64,000 bases of DNA, taken from assembly GCA_963704335.1 (NCBI GenBank), contig OY969889.1, positions 1,364,001 to 1,428,000 on the forward strand, written 5' to 3'. The position numbers and the translations under genes are program-made. This document shows positions 44,823-54,008 of the stretch, piece after piece. Source of the DNA: PALSA-612 sp963704335 (GTDB taxonomy: Bacteria > Actinomycetota > Thermoleophilia > Gaiellales > Gaiellaceae). Below the pieces are notes generated by a model. That model saw only the letters and a program-made list of their open reading frames with translations. It was not told the origin of the DNA and did not search any database. Numbering within the stretch: the stretch's first letter is position 1; every line of letters begins with the position of its first letter.

Positions 44823-45767
44823 TCAGTAATTCGTGTTGTTGCCGCGCGAGTCGCCGCGACCGAGCTTGCGGAGCGACGTGTCGCCCTTCGCGATGTACGG
44901 CCACATGACCACGGTGTTGTCCCCGTTGGTCACGTGGTCGAACTGGCGAACATGTCCGAACTCGTGGGCCGCGAGCGACTGGATGTCGAAGCCGCCGTCG
45001 TCCGCGCCGAGCGTCCACTGCTCCGAGTTGCTGAAGCGGACGTCCGACTCCGCCGGGGTGCCGTCCTCGTAGTACCACGTGGCAGTGCAGGCGAGCGCCT
45101 GGTTGCAGTTCTGGACGTCTTCCAGGCTGCCCCAGTCGACGACACTCGTTCCGTCGTGCTTGGCCTTGCGCTCCGTGCGGCCCTGGTAGTCCGACTGGGC
45201 TTTCGCATTGTCGGCGAGATCGCACCAGTTGACGTTGTTCGCCCACTCCGAATAGGCCGAGCGGAGTGCGTCGACGACCTTGTCGGCGGGGAGGCCACTG
45301 GGCGTCTTGCCGACCCACCACTTGTGCGGCTGCTTCCACTCGTTCGGTCCAATGGACTTGAACGAGTCGTTGTTGCAACCGACCTCGGCCCCCTCGGCCG
45401 TCGTCTTCGCGGGATACTGAGCGTCCGCGGCGAACAGGAGCGTGCCGCTGCGCCGGAAGAAGCGGATCGCGAGCACCTGACGCAGCCGGTCGATACGCGC
45501 GGAGGCGAATCTCGAGCCGTCGGCGCGGATCAGTCCGCAGACACGGAAGCCGCCGACGAGGGCGCGGAGCGTTGCCCTGCCGCCGCGCGGGATGGCGAAG
45601 CGCGGGGATCCGTCCGTCCGCGCGGGAAGCCGGAGGTCGCAGGCGGGGATGTCGGCCGAGGTCGAGGCGAGAGTCCTCTGCGCCGCCTCGCCGGTTGGCG
45701 TCGGGCCCACGCTGAGCGCGATGGCCGCGACGATCACGGCAACGACGGGAGGGAGGTATCGAGGCAT
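44823..45767 (-). CDS. Secreted matrixin-type zinc metalloprotease
   Basis: 314 residues. The signal peptide is YLPPVVAVIVAAIALSVG. After a pro-region of about 110 residues, KWWVGKTPSGLPADKVVDAL and YSEWANNVNWCD resemble matrixin catalytic domains. The zinc motif is HEFGHVRQFDH near residue 268: the three His and the Glu are at the right spacing, but the usual Gly is Gln. VVMWPYIAKGDTSLRKLG provides the Met-turn and end. At least six Cys suggest disulfides. It is convergent with the cyclase gene with 12 bases between the stops. Confidence 0.83.
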   Translation of the reverse strand: MPRYLPPVVAVIVAAIALSVGPTPTGEAAQRTLASTSADIPACDLRLPARTDGSPRFAIPRGGRATLRALVGGFRVCGLIRADGSRFASARIDRLRQVLAIRFFRRSGTLLFAADAQYPAKTTAEGAEVGCNNDSFKSIGPNEWKQPHKWWVGKTPSGLPADKVVDALRSAYSEWANNVNWCDLADNAKAQSDYQGRTERKAKHDGTSVVDWGSLEDVQNCNQALACTATWYYEDGTPAESDVRFSNSEQWTLGADDGGFDIQSLAAHEFGHVRQFDHVTNGDNTVVMWPYIAKGDTSLRKLGRGDSRGNNTNY

Positions 45768-45844
45768 GTTGGGTGCCGAATTTAGCTTGCGGCGGCTGGG
45801 AATTCTACCGGCGGCGGCTTGAAGCCCTCTGGTGAACCTTCAGC

Positions 45845-46387
45845 TCACGAGCAGGCGCTTGAAGCCGTCTCCGCGCTGTCTGCCGCTGCCTCGTAGCCCT
45901 CGGCCGGGTCCTCGCTCTCGGCCAGCGCCTGCGTCGCTGCGAGCGAGGCGTCCGCGCACAACTCTGCTTGCGCGGCTTCCGCTCGCGCTTGCTCTGCCTC
46001 GGCCTGGGCCAGATCGCGCTCCGCGCGTGCCTGCTCGGCCTCGCTTTGCGCCTCGGCCACCGCCGCCTGAGCGTCCGCCACACTCTGTTCGGCTTCGGCG
46101 ACGGCTTCTTCCGCTTCGGCCACGTCCTCGTCGCTGACGACCACGACGCCGGCCACGTCCGAGAGCGCCGCATCGATGCGCGCCCGAGCGTCGGCGATCC
46201 GACGCTCGGCCTCGGCCGAAACGGTCTCGGCCGCAGCGGCCTGGTCCTCGAGCTGTTGCTCCGTGTCGTTCAGGTCGTCGTTGAGCAGGAGCGCCCAGGC
46301 GCCGAGCCCGATCGCGGCGGCCACGGCGACACCCGCGACGATCATCCATCCCACCGGGCGCTTGCGCGTTGTGGAATCGGTCGCCAT
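45845..46387 (-). CDS. Membrane-anchored Ala/Glu-rich coiled-coil protein
   Basis: 180 residues. A single helix (VGWMIVAGVAVAAAIGLGAWALLL, residues about 12-35) is followed by a long coiled coil built from AEAEQ- and QAEAEQARAE-like heptads (residues about 40-150), and a Cys near each end of the final segment. It has the shape of tethered stalk proteins. Function is unknown. The sequence is unusually rich in Ala and acidic residues, so homology searches will mostly find low-complexity matches. It is divergent from the P-type ATPase gene 38 bases away. Confidence 0.72.
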   Translation of the reverse strand: MATDSTTRKRPVGWMIVAGVAVAAAIGLGAWALLLNDDLNDTEQQLEDQAAAAETVSAEAERRIADARARIDAALSDVAGVVVVSDEDVAEAEEAVAEAEQSVADAQAAVAEAQSEAEQARAERDLAQAEAEQARAEAAQAELCADASLAATQALAESEDPAEGYEAAADSAETASSACS

Positions 46388-46425
46388 GCGCAGTGAGGGA
46401 GGATAGAGATGCGAGATGATGCTGC

Positions 46426-49155
46426 ATGGCAGTTGAGATGACGGCGAGTCTCGACGACCGCGAGGCGACCGTTTGGCACGGCGTGCCGGCGGAGGAGGCG
46501 TGCGCGCAGCTCGGCGTCGACCCGGCTCGCGGGCTCGAGGCCGTCGAGGTCGAGCGGCGTCGGGAGCAGGTCGGCCCGAACAAGCTCGCGGAGGCGAAGA
46601 CGGAGCCTGGCTGGCAGGCGTTTCTGCGCCAGTACCGGGACCTGATGCAGCTCGTCCTGGTCGGCGCCGCGGCCGTCAGCATGATCGCGCTGCAGGAGTT
46701 CTCCACCGGGCTCGTCATCATCGGCCTGACCGTCCTCAACGCGGTACTGGGCCTGAATCAGGAGGGCAAGGCGGCCGAGAGCGTCGCAGCGCTCCAGAAG
46801 ATGCTCGTGATCAGGGCTCATGTCCGGCGCGACGGCCAGCTCGGCGACGTCCCTGCCGAGGAGCTCGTGCCGGGCGACGTCGTCGTCTTCGAGGCGGGTG
46901 ACAAGGTTCCGGCGGACGGTCGCCTGCTCGTGGCGGCGACGCTCGAGATCGAGGAGTCAGCACTGACGGGCGAGAGCACGCCGGTCCTGAAGGCGGTCGA
47001 GCCGGTGGCCGGTGAAGCGGTGCCCCTCGGCGACCGTCTCGACATGGCCTACATGAACTCGACCGTGACGCGGGGCAGGGGTGAGATGGTGGTGACGACG
47101 ACGGGGATGGCGACCGAGGTCGGCCGGATCTCGGGAATGCTGAGCGACGTCCAGCAGGAGAAGACGCCGCTCACACGTCAGCTCGACCAGCTGACCGTCC
47201 TGCTCACGGTCATGGCGGGAGCCGCTCTGGCATTCGTCGTAGTTCTCGGGCTAATTCACGGCGACGACTTCGACGAGCTCTTCGTGATCGGGATCAGCCT
47301 CGCGGTGGCGGCGATCCCGACCGGTCTGCCCGCGGTCGTCACGACCGTGCTGTCACTGGGAACGCAGGCGCTCGCTGCCAAGGGTGCAATCGTGAAGCGG
47401 CTGCGCTCGGTGGAGACGCTCGGCTCGACGTCGGCGATCTGCTCGGACAAGACCGGCACGCTGACGCTCAATCAGATGACCGCGCGGCAGCTCGTGGTCG
47501 CAGGCAGGCGCTACTCGATCGAGGGCGAGGGCTACTCGACCAACGGCAAGATCCTTCACGTTGCGGGCGAGACGGATACCTCGCTCGAGCCGTTCCTGTT
47601 GCCGATGGCGCTTGCGAACGACTCTGCTGTTCGCGAGGGCGAGATCGTCGGCGACCCGACGGAGGCGGCGCTCGTCGTGCTGGCGGCAAAGGGCGGGATC
47701 GACGTCGACGAGACGCGGCGCCTGTACCCGCGTGTCGGCGAGGTGCCGTTCGATTCCGAATACAAGCTCATGGCGACGTTCCACCACATGGAAGACGAGG
47801 GCGGGAAGGTCGTGCGCTGCTTCGTCAAGGGCGCGCCCGACGTCCTGCTCGCGCGCTCGTCGCAGATCCGGGACGCCGACGGCTCGACCGTTCCCGCCGA
47901 TACCGGCCGCGACCGCGTCCTGGCCGAGAACGACCGTCTCGCCGGCGAGGGCATGCGTGTTCTGGCCGTCGCCTCTCGCGACATCGACCCGCGCGAATTC
48001 GATCCGTCCGCAGTGCTGCTCGACCAGGTCGAGAATCTGACGCTGCTGGCGCTCGTCGCGATCGTCGATCCTCCGCGCAAGGAAGCGAAGGACGCGATCG
48101 CCCGCTGCAAGGAGGCGGGGATTCGCGCCCGCATGATCACCGGCGACCACGCCACTACCGCGGCTGCGATCGCAGCTCAGCTGGGGATCGAAGGTCGTGC
48201 ACTCACCGGCACGGAGTTCGCAGCGCTTTCCGACGCGGAGCTCGACGAGCAGGTCGACAGCATCGGCGTGGTTGCACGGGTCGCGCCGGAGGACAAGGTG
48301 CGCCTCGTCGACGTGCTCAAGCGCAAGGGCAACGTCGTCTCGATGACCGGCGACGGCGTCAACGACGCGCCGGCACTCAAGCGCTCGGACATCGGCGTCG
48401 CGATGGGCATCACAGGTACCGAGGTGACGAAGGAAGCCGCCGACATGATCCTCACCGACGACAACTTCACGACCATCGTCGCGGCGGTCGAGGGCGGCCG
48501 CGGCATCTACGACAACCTGATGAAGTACGTGCGCGTCCAGCTCGTGATGCTGGGCGGATTCATCCTCACCTTCGTCGGCGCCGGCATCTTCGACATCGCT
48601 GACGGCGCACCGCTCACGCCGCTGCAGATCCTCTGGATCAACTTCGCCGTCGACGTGCTGCTGGCGATCGGGCTCGGCTTCGATGCGGCCGTCCCGGGGC
48701 TGATGCGGCGCGCGCCCCGAGACGCGAGCGCGCCGATCGTCGATCGCGCGCTCGGGGTGCGACTCGCCATAGCGGGCCTGGTCATGGCCGGGCTTGCGCT
48801 CGCGGTTGTCGCCTGGGGCGAGGAGCGCTACGACCTCGTCGTCGCCACCACGATGGGACTGACGACGCTCTCGCTGATGCACATCGTCGCAGCGCTCGAG
48901 GCTCGCGAGCCGACGGGAACGATCTTCAGTCGCTACACGCTCGCGAACCGCCGGTTCGTGCAATTGATCGGCCTGGCGCTCGCGCTCACGTTCCTCGTGA
49001 CCGAGCTCCAGCCGCTGCAGCGAATCTTCGACACGGTCTCGCTGACGAGCTCGCAGTGGGGGATTTGCCTCCTCGGTCCGATCGTCTTCCTCGGCGTCGC
49101 GGAGCTCGGCAAGCTCGCCGACCGGCGCACCGGGCAGCCGCAAGCATCCGTCTGA
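46426..49155 (+). CDS. P2-family cation-transporting P-type ATPase
   Basis: 909 residues, a full pump. The order is the N-terminal actuator part, the A-domain TGES in ALTGESTPVL near residue 180, the phosphorylation motif SDKTGTLTLNQM near residue 345, the nucleotide domain with FVKGAPDVLLARSS, the hinge MTGDGVNDAPALKRSDIGVA near residue 640, and C-terminal helices to about residue 890. It looks like the Ca2+ P2A subfamily, but several of its calcium ligands are changed: the PEGLP motif reads PTGLP, and helix 6 reads WINFAVD rather than NxxTD. The ion is therefore uncertain. ATG 46426 is taken as the start. Confidence 0.92.
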   Translation: MAVEMTASLDDREATVWHGVPAEEACAQLGVDPARGLEAVEVERRREQVGPNKLAEAKTEPGWQAFLRQYRDLMQLVLVGAAAVSMIALQEFSTGLVIIGLTVLNAVLGLNQEGKAAESVAALQKMLVIRAHVRRDGQLGDVPAEELVPGDVVVFEAGDKVPADGRLLVAATLEIEESALTGESTPVLKAVEPVAGEAVPLGDRLDMAYMNSTVTRGRGEMVVTTTGMATEVGRISGMLSDVQQEKTPLTRQLDQLTVLLTVMAGAALAFVVVLGLIHGDDFDELFVIGISLAVAAIPTGLPAVVTTVLSLGTQALAAKGAIVKRLRSVETLGSTSAICSDKTGTLTLNQMTARQLVVAGRRYSIEGEGYSTNGKILHVAGETDTSLEPFLLPMALANDSAVREGEIVGDPTEAALVVLAAKGGIDVDETRRLYPRVGEVPFDSEYKLMATFHHMEDEGGKVVRCFVKGAPDVLLARSSQIRDADGSTVPADTGRDRVLAENDRLAGEGMRVLAVASRDIDPREFDPSAVLLDQVENLTLLALVAIVDPPRKEAKDAIARCKEAGIRARMITGDHATTAAAIAAQLGIEGRALTGTEFAALSDAELDEQVDSIGVVARVAPEDKVRLVDVLKRKGNVVSMTGDGVNDAPALKRSDIGVAMGITGTEVTKEAADMILTDDNFTTIVAAVEGGRGIYDNLMKYVRVQLVMLGGFILTFVGAGIFDIADGAPLTPLQILWINFAVDVLLAIGLGFDAAVPGLMRRAPRDASAPIVDRALGVRLAIAGLVMAGLALAVVAWGEERYDLVVATTMGLTTLSLMHIVAALEAREPTGTIFSRYTLANRRFVQLIGLALALTFLVTELQPLQRIFDTVSLTSSQWGICLLGPIVFLGVAELGKLADRRTGQPQASV

Positions 49156-49276
49156 CTGCCTGAGCCTCGGCCCGCGATTGACCCAGTTGGGTCCTAGCCG
49201 CAGAGGCAAGGGAAATACATGCTTCCGGGGACGAGGCGATCACAGTTGATTGCCTACTAACAAGGGAGCTACGAAA

Positions 49277-49891
49277 GTGAAAAAGATTCTCTTTGCGTTG
49301 ACTGCGGTTGTTGCGATTGGCATTGCAGTGCCCGTCGCGCTCGGTGCCACCAAGCCGGTGCCGGTGGCGCCGACGTTCGTCGGGAGCGCGCTTACGTGCT
49401 TCGACGGCCCGTCGGAGGCGACCATCTACGGCGGGAGCTGCACCGTGTCGAAGTACGGCGTCGCGACGCTGAACAACAGCCACGGTGACAAGGACGGTGA
49501 GTACTCCGGCGTCTACGTCAAGAACAGCAACCTCGTAGGCAAGGCGATCGGCACGATCGGCCAGCTCGGCTTCAGCTACACGGGCACGGCAACGGCGGGA
49601 TCGCCCCGAATCAGTCTCGGAATCGACACCGACGGAGACGGAAACTGGAACGAGTTCGCCTTCATCTCCGCTCTCTACTGCAATGACGGTGCCGGGAACG
49701 TAGACGTCATCCACGACCCGAGCTGCGAGATCTACCGCGGTTCCGATGTCTACGCCAACTGGGCGGAGATGGTCACCGCACACCCCGACTACAAGGTCGG
49801 CTACGTCCCGTTCATCGTCGCCGACGACCCGGGCACGTGGACAGTCTTCAACGTGAAGCTGGGGACGGGCATCCTCGGACTCAAGAAGTAG
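49277..49891 (+). CDS. Secreted hypothetical protein
   Basis: 204 residues, family not recognised. GTG 49277 opens with KKILFALTAVVAIGIAVPVA, a signal peptide, preceded by aaggga. The mature part is rich in Gly, Asp and Tyr with repeated beta-type stretches (GVATLNNSHGDKDGEYSGVY, RISLGIDTDGDGNWNEFAF); DTDGDGNWNE could bind Ca2+. Cys residues sit in pairs near residues 42, 54, 139 and 154. Codon choice in the signal peptide is less GC-rich than in the surroundings. A rho-independent terminator follows. Confidence 0.75.
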   Translation: MKKILFALTAVVAIGIAVPVALGATKPVPVAPTFVGSALTCFDGPSEATIYGGSCTVSKYGVATLNNSHGDKDGEYSGVYVKNSNLVGKAIGTIGQLGFSYTGTATAGSPRISLGIDTDGDGNWNEFAFISALYCNDGAGNVDVIHDPSCEIYRGSDVYANWAEMVTAHPDYKVGYVPFIVADDPGTWTVFNVKLGTGILGLKK

Positions 49892-49946
49892 CTCGTACTG
49901 CCTCTCGAAGCGGACGATCGCTGACGAGAGAACCCCTTCGGTCAAG

Positions 49947-49970
49947 GGAGGCCCGCTCCGGGGGGCCTCC
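49947..49970 (+). terminator. Rho-independent terminator
   Basis: An 8-bp stem (ggaggccc / gggcctcc) followed by tttgcgttt, the same tail string as after the hairpin at 2811-2835. It lies 56 bases after the stop of the secreted hypothetical gene. Confidence 0.75.
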
Positions 49971-50018
49971 TTTGCGTTTCGGAGTGCGCCCAGCCCGCCG
50001 ATCAGCGACACTTCCGTA

Positions 50019-50585
50019 ATGGCCACTGGCCTGGCAGTCGGCGGCGACGTGGAACAGGCTCTGGCCGGAGTCAGCGTCCCGAGCTACGTCCTCGACACAA
50101 CGGGAGTCGTCCGCTGGATCAATCCGGCAGCCGAGCGGCTTCTAGGCGACATTCGCGGTCGCCACTACACCTCCGTCGTCGCGCCCGAGGAGACCAGTCG
50201 CGCCCACGACCTGGTCTCCAAGAAGCTGCTTGGCACCACCCTGGCCACAGAGGCGACCGGCTTCTTGGTTTCGACCGCCGGCACGCGGGTGGCCGTGGAG
50301 CTCAGCTCGGTGCCGCTCATGAGCGGTGAACGGGTGGTCGGCGTCTTCGGGCTGGTGGAGGAACTCCCCGACGACACACTCACAGCGCCACCCCCGCATC
50401 TGACCCCGCGTCAAGTCGAGGTGCTTCGTCTTCTGGAGCAGGGCCGCTCGACGAAGCAGATCGCCGCCGAGCTCCACGTGAGCACCGAGACGGTCAGGAA
50501 CCACATCCGCCGTCTCTTTCGTGCCCTCGGCGTCCACTCCCGGCTCGAAGCCGTGGCCGCAGCACGCGCAGCATCACCCTCCTGA
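50019..50585 (+). CDS. PAS-LuxR transcription regulator
   Basis: 188 residues. A PAS domain occupies about residues 15-115 (PSYVLDTTGVVRWINPAAER and the closing VVGVFGLVEELPDD). A LuxR helix-turn-helix follows: LTPRQVEVLRLLEQGRSTK and STETVRNHIRRLFRALGVHS. There is no receiver domain, so the PAS pocket is the likely input. Oxygen, redox or a small ligand could be sensed; the sequence does not show a heme His with certainty. It lies upstream of the FAD-Rieske oxidoreductase and could control it. Confidence 0.9.
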   Translation: MATGLAVGGDVEQALAGVSVPSYVLDTTGVVRWINPAAERLLGDIRGRHYTSVVAPEETSRAHDLVSKKLLGTTLATEATGFLVSTAGTRVAVELSSVPLMSGERVVGVFGLVEELPDDTLTAPPPHLTPRQVEVLRLLEQGRSTKQIAAELHVSTETVRNHIRRLFRALGVHSRLEAVAAARAASPS

Positions 50586-50650
50586 CCGACCGAGCGGCCT
50601 GAGCGTCTTCGGCGGGGTTCGGATTAGCCAAGTCGGGCTAGGAACTAGCG

Positions 50651-52138
50651 ATGACCTCGTCGTACTGGCTGGCCACGAAGCCCACTCTTTCGTTCGGGGC
50701 GCTCGAGGGCGAATTGAGCGTTGACGTCGCCGTGCTCGGCGGCGGCATCACGGGTATCACGACCGCGCTACTGCTGAAGGAAGCCGGGAAGACCGTTGCC
50801 GTTGTCGAGTCGGCCAAGGTGGCGGACGGTGTGACCGGCAACACAACGGCAAAGCTGACTTCCGGCCACGCGCTGATCTACGCGAAGCTCGCGAAAGAAC
50901 ACGGGGTGGAGGTCGCCCGCGTCTACGCCGAGTCGAACGAAGCCGGGCTCGCGAAGATACGCGAGCTTGTCGACGCACACGGGATCGACTGCGACTTCGA
51001 GGACGCCGACAATTTCGTCTACAGCACCGAGACGAGGGACGTTGCCGATCTACGCGAGGAGGCGGACGCCGCGCGAACGGTGGGCCTCGCAGCCGAGTTC
51101 GTCAGCGAGCTCCCACTGCCGTTCCCGGTCGCAGGGGCTGTCAGGCTCAGCGGCCAGGCGCAGTTCCATCCCGCGAAGTACGTGGCGGCGCTGGCGGAGC
51201 AAGTCGACGGCGACGGCAGCCACGTCTTCGAGCAATCGCGCGCAACCGACGTCGACGAGGGCGACCCCTGCACGGTGACGACGAGCGGCCGCGCGATCCG
51301 GGCGCAGCACGTCGTCCTCGCGACGCACCTGCCCGTGCTCGACCGCGGCCTCCACTTCGCAAAGGCGCATCCGCAGATGTCATACGCGGTTGCGGCCCCG
51401 GTCGACTCGCCGCCGGAAGGGATGTACCTCTCGATCTCGCAGCCGACGCGGTCGATCCGGACGACGCCACACGAGGGCGGGCGCCTGCTCGTGCTCGGAG
51501 GCGAGGGTCATGCCGTGGGCCGGGATCGAGACACGCGGCGCCGCTACGAAGCACTCGAGCGAGATCTCGCGGGTTGGTTCGGCGGCGCGCAGCCGCAGTA
51601 CCGGTGGTCGGCGCACGACTACGTGCCGATTGACAGCCTGCCCTACATCGGCCGCCTCAGCGGGCGCTCCGACCGGATCTCCGTCGCGACCGGCTTTGCG
51701 AAGTGGGGCCTGACCAAGGGCACCGTGGCGGCGATTCTCATCACCGACGGCATCCTCGGCCGGCCGAACGCGTGGGCCGACACCTACGACGCCGCGCGGC
51801 TCGATGTCCGCCACTCGTTGGCCGGTTTCCTGACTGCGAACAGCAAGGTGGGTGCCCACTTCGTCGCCGACCGGCTTCTGGGGGGAGACGCCGACTCGAT
51901 CGAGCCCGGCGGAGGCGCGGTCATCCGTCGCGGATTGCGCCAGCTTGCGGTTTCCCGCGACGACGATGGAGAGCTGCACGCACTCAGTGCCCGTTGTACG
52001 CATCTCGGCTGCATCGTCGCCTGGAACACGGCTGAGCGGACCTGGGACTGCCCCTGCCACGGCTCCCGCTTCGATCCGGAAGGCCGCGTCATCGAGGGCC
52101 CCGCAACCGCCGATCTCGAGCGGCGGTCGGTCAGCTGA
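50651..52138 (+). CDS. FAD-dependent oxidoreductase with C-terminal Rieske domain
   Basis: 495 residues. The N-terminal Rossmann motif is VDVAVLGGGITGITTALLLK near residue 25, typical of the glycine-oxidase (DAO) fold, followed by TGNTTAKLTSGHALIYAKLA. The C-terminal 90 residues are a Rieske [2Fe-2S] domain: ARCTHLGCIVAWN gives the first Cys-His pair and CPCHGSRFDPEGRVIEGPA the second. Electrons would pass from a substrate to FAD and then to the cluster, or the reverse. The reaction is unknown. ATG 50651 starts it; a PAS-LuxR regulator precedes it. Confidence 0.88.
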   Translation: MTSSYWLATKPTLSFGALEGELSVDVAVLGGGITGITTALLLKEAGKTVAVVESAKVADGVTGNTTAKLTSGHALIYAKLAKEHGVEVARVYAESNEAGLAKIRELVDAHGIDCDFEDADNFVYSTETRDVADLREEADAARTVGLAAEFVSELPLPFPVAGAVRLSGQAQFHPAKYVAALAEQVDGDGSHVFEQSRATDVDEGDPCTVTTSGRAIRAQHVVLATHLPVLDRGLHFAKAHPQMSYAVAAPVDSPPEGMYLSISQPTRSIRTTPHEGGRLLVLGGEGHAVGRDRDTRRRYEALERDLAGWFGGAQPQYRWSAHDYVPIDSLPYIGRLSGRSDRISVATGFAKWGLTKGTVAAILITDGILGRPNAWADTYDAARLDVRHSLAGFLTANSKVGAHFVADRLLGGDADSIEPGGGAVIRRGLRQLAVSRDDDGELHALSARCTHLGCIVAWNTAERTWDCPCHGSRFDPEGRVIEGPATADLERRSVS

Positions 52139-52231
52139 TCGGGCCTGGCGTCTCGGGCGGGCCGGGAGCCTGGGGTTTGGAGAGCTCGGGAATCGCATAG
52201 AGAGACCCGAACGAGTCGAGGGAGGCAGGCG

Positions 52232-53416
52232 ATGAAGGCAGTGGTCTGGCACGGCACCGAGGACGTTCGAGTCGATGAGGTCCCGGATCCGACGATCGAG
52301 AAGCCCACGGATGCAATCGTGAGGATCACCTCGACCGCGATCTGCGGCTCCGATCTGCATCTCTACACGGTGCTTTCGATGTACATGGAGGAAGGCGACA
52401 TCCTCGGCCACGAACCGATGGGCATCGTCGAGGAAGTCGGCGCGGAGGTGACGGGCCTCGAGGCCGGCGATCGGGTCGTGCTTCCGTTCAACATCGCCTG
52501 CGGACACTGCTTCATGTGCGAGCGGGACCTGCAGTCGCAGTGCGAGACCACGCAGGTGAAGGAGCACGACAAGGGCGCAGCCCTCTTCGGCTACACCAAG
52601 CTCTACGGCCAGGTCGCGGGCGGCCAGGCCGAATACCTGCGTGTGCCGCAGGCCCAGTATGGCCCGATCAAGGTGCCGGAGGGTCCGGCGGACGAGCGCT
52701 TCCTCTACCTCTCGGACGTGATTCCCACGGCGTGGCAGGCCGTCAAGTACGCCGATGTGCCGAAGGGAGGGACGCTCGCGGTCTACGGGCTCGGGCCGAT
52801 CGGCCAGTTCTGCGTGCGGGTTGCAAAGCAGCTCGGCATCGAGCGCGTGATCGCCGTCGACCTGGTCCCCGAGCGAATCGAGCTCGCGCGTGAGTACGGC
52901 GCCGAGATCGTCGAGTGGAACGGCGATGCGGATCCGGCGCTCGAGATCATGGATCTGACCGACGGCCGCGGCGCGGACTCCGTCATCGACGCGGTGGGAA
53001 CCGAGGCGCACGGGGCGCCGGTCCAGGCGGCGATGCAGACCATTGCCTCCCGATCGCCGTCAGGGCTGGCGACCAAATTGATGGAGAAGGTCGGCAGCGA
53101 CCGCACGTCGGCGCTGCATGCGGCGATCTCGACGGTGCGTCGGGGCGGCACCCTGTCGATCATTGGCGTCTACGGCGGGTCGGCGACGCCGATGCCGATG
53201 ATGGAGCTGTTCGACAAGCAGGTGCAGGTGCGGATGGGCCAGGCGAACGTGAAGGCGTGGATCGACGAGATCATGCCGCTCGTGACCGACGATTCCGACC
53301 CGCTCGGCACGGAGAGCTTCGCGACCCACCGGATCCCGATCGAGGAGGCGCCCGAGGCGTACGCGATGTTCCAGCAGAAGGAGGACGGCGCCATCAAGGT
53401 CGTGATCAAGCCGTAG
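52232..53416 (+). CDS. Zinc-dependent alcohol dehydrogenase, formaldehyde-dehydrogenase-like
   Basis: 394 residues. The catalytic zinc site is STAICGSDLHLY with GHEPMGIVEEVG. The structural zinc loop is IACGHCFMCERDLQSQC (C-x2-C-x2-C-x7-C). The NAD-binding motif is YGLGPIGQFCVRVAKQLG near residue 186. The insert and length fit the glutathione-independent formaldehyde dehydrogenase group, which oxidises aldehydes or acts as a dismutase. The ribosome site gagggaggcaggc precedes ATG 52232. The neighbouring FAD-Rieske gene could share its redox partner; this is speculative. Confidence 0.9.
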   Translation: MKAVVWHGTEDVRVDEVPDPTIEKPTDAIVRITSTAICGSDLHLYTVLSMYMEEGDILGHEPMGIVEEVGAEVTGLEAGDRVVLPFNIACGHCFMCERDLQSQCETTQVKEHDKGAALFGYTKLYGQVAGGQAEYLRVPQAQYGPIKVPEGPADERFLYLSDVIPTAWQAVKYADVPKGGTLAVYGLGPIGQFCVRVAKQLGIERVIAVDLVPERIELAREYGAEIVEWNGDADPALEIMDLTDGRGADSVIDAVGTEAHGAPVQAAMQTIASRSPSGLATKLMEKVGSDRTSALHAAISTVRRGGTLSIIGVYGGSATPMPMMELFDKQVQVRMGQANVKAWIDEIMPLVTDDSDPLGTESFATHRIPIEEAPEAYAMFQQKEDGAIKVVIKP

Positions 53417-53481
53417 CTCCGTCGCCGAGTTGAGCCTGCGGCGCTGTTTGGCCGGCGGGTTACGCGGGGTAACGAGTCTCG

Positions 53482-53934
53482 ATGGAGTCTCCGGAAGCTG
53501 CGGTCGTGGCCCGCTACGAGCAGCTGATCCAGGGCTGGAACAGTCGTGACGGGCGCAGCTTCGCGGAGCCGTTCGCCGATGCCGGCACGGCTATCGGCTT
53601 CGACGGCAGCGAGACGAATGGACGCGAAGCGATAGCGACCGAGACGCAGCGCATCTTCGACGACCATGAAACTGCCGCATACGTGGCGAAGGTCAAGAGC
53701 GTCGACGTCTTGAGCGCTGATGCAGCCGTCCTGCGCGCCGTGGTCGGGATGATCCCGGAGGGCCGATCCGAGCTCGAGCCCGACAAGAACGCACACCAGA
53801 CAGTGGTCGCGGTGAGGGAGGAAGCTAACTGGCGGATCGTCCTGCTCCAGAACACGCCGGCGCAGTTCCACGGTCGACCCGAGCTCGTGGAGGAGCTGAC
53901 TGCGGAGCTCCAGCAGGTGGCGGAGAGCGGCTAG
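53482..53934 (+). CDS. SgcJ/EcaC-family (SnoaL-like) protein
   Basis: 150 residues of the NTF2 fold: AAVVARYEQLIQGWNSRDGR at the N-terminus with SFAEPFADAGTAIGFDGSE, ETQRIFDDHETAAYVAKVKS, and the ending VVAVREEANWRIVLLQNTPA. Members bind or transform small molecules and are often single-gene accessories. No partner gene fixes its function here. It is a different subgroup from the frameshifted SnoaL-like gene at 25.6 kb. ATG 53482 is the only early start. Confidence 0.85.
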   Translation: MESPEAAVVARYEQLIQGWNSRDGRSFAEPFADAGTAIGFDGSETNGREAIATETQRIFDDHETAAYVAKVKSVDVLSADAAVLRAVVGMIPEGRSELEPDKNAHQTVVAVREEANWRIVLLQNTPAQFHGRPELVEELTAELQQVAESG

Positions 53935-54008
53935 CAGCCCGCCGCTTGCCTCAGGCGAGGGTCTGTCGCCCTATAGGAGAAGGGCAGTCCGCATGCCACG
54001 GGCAGCGG

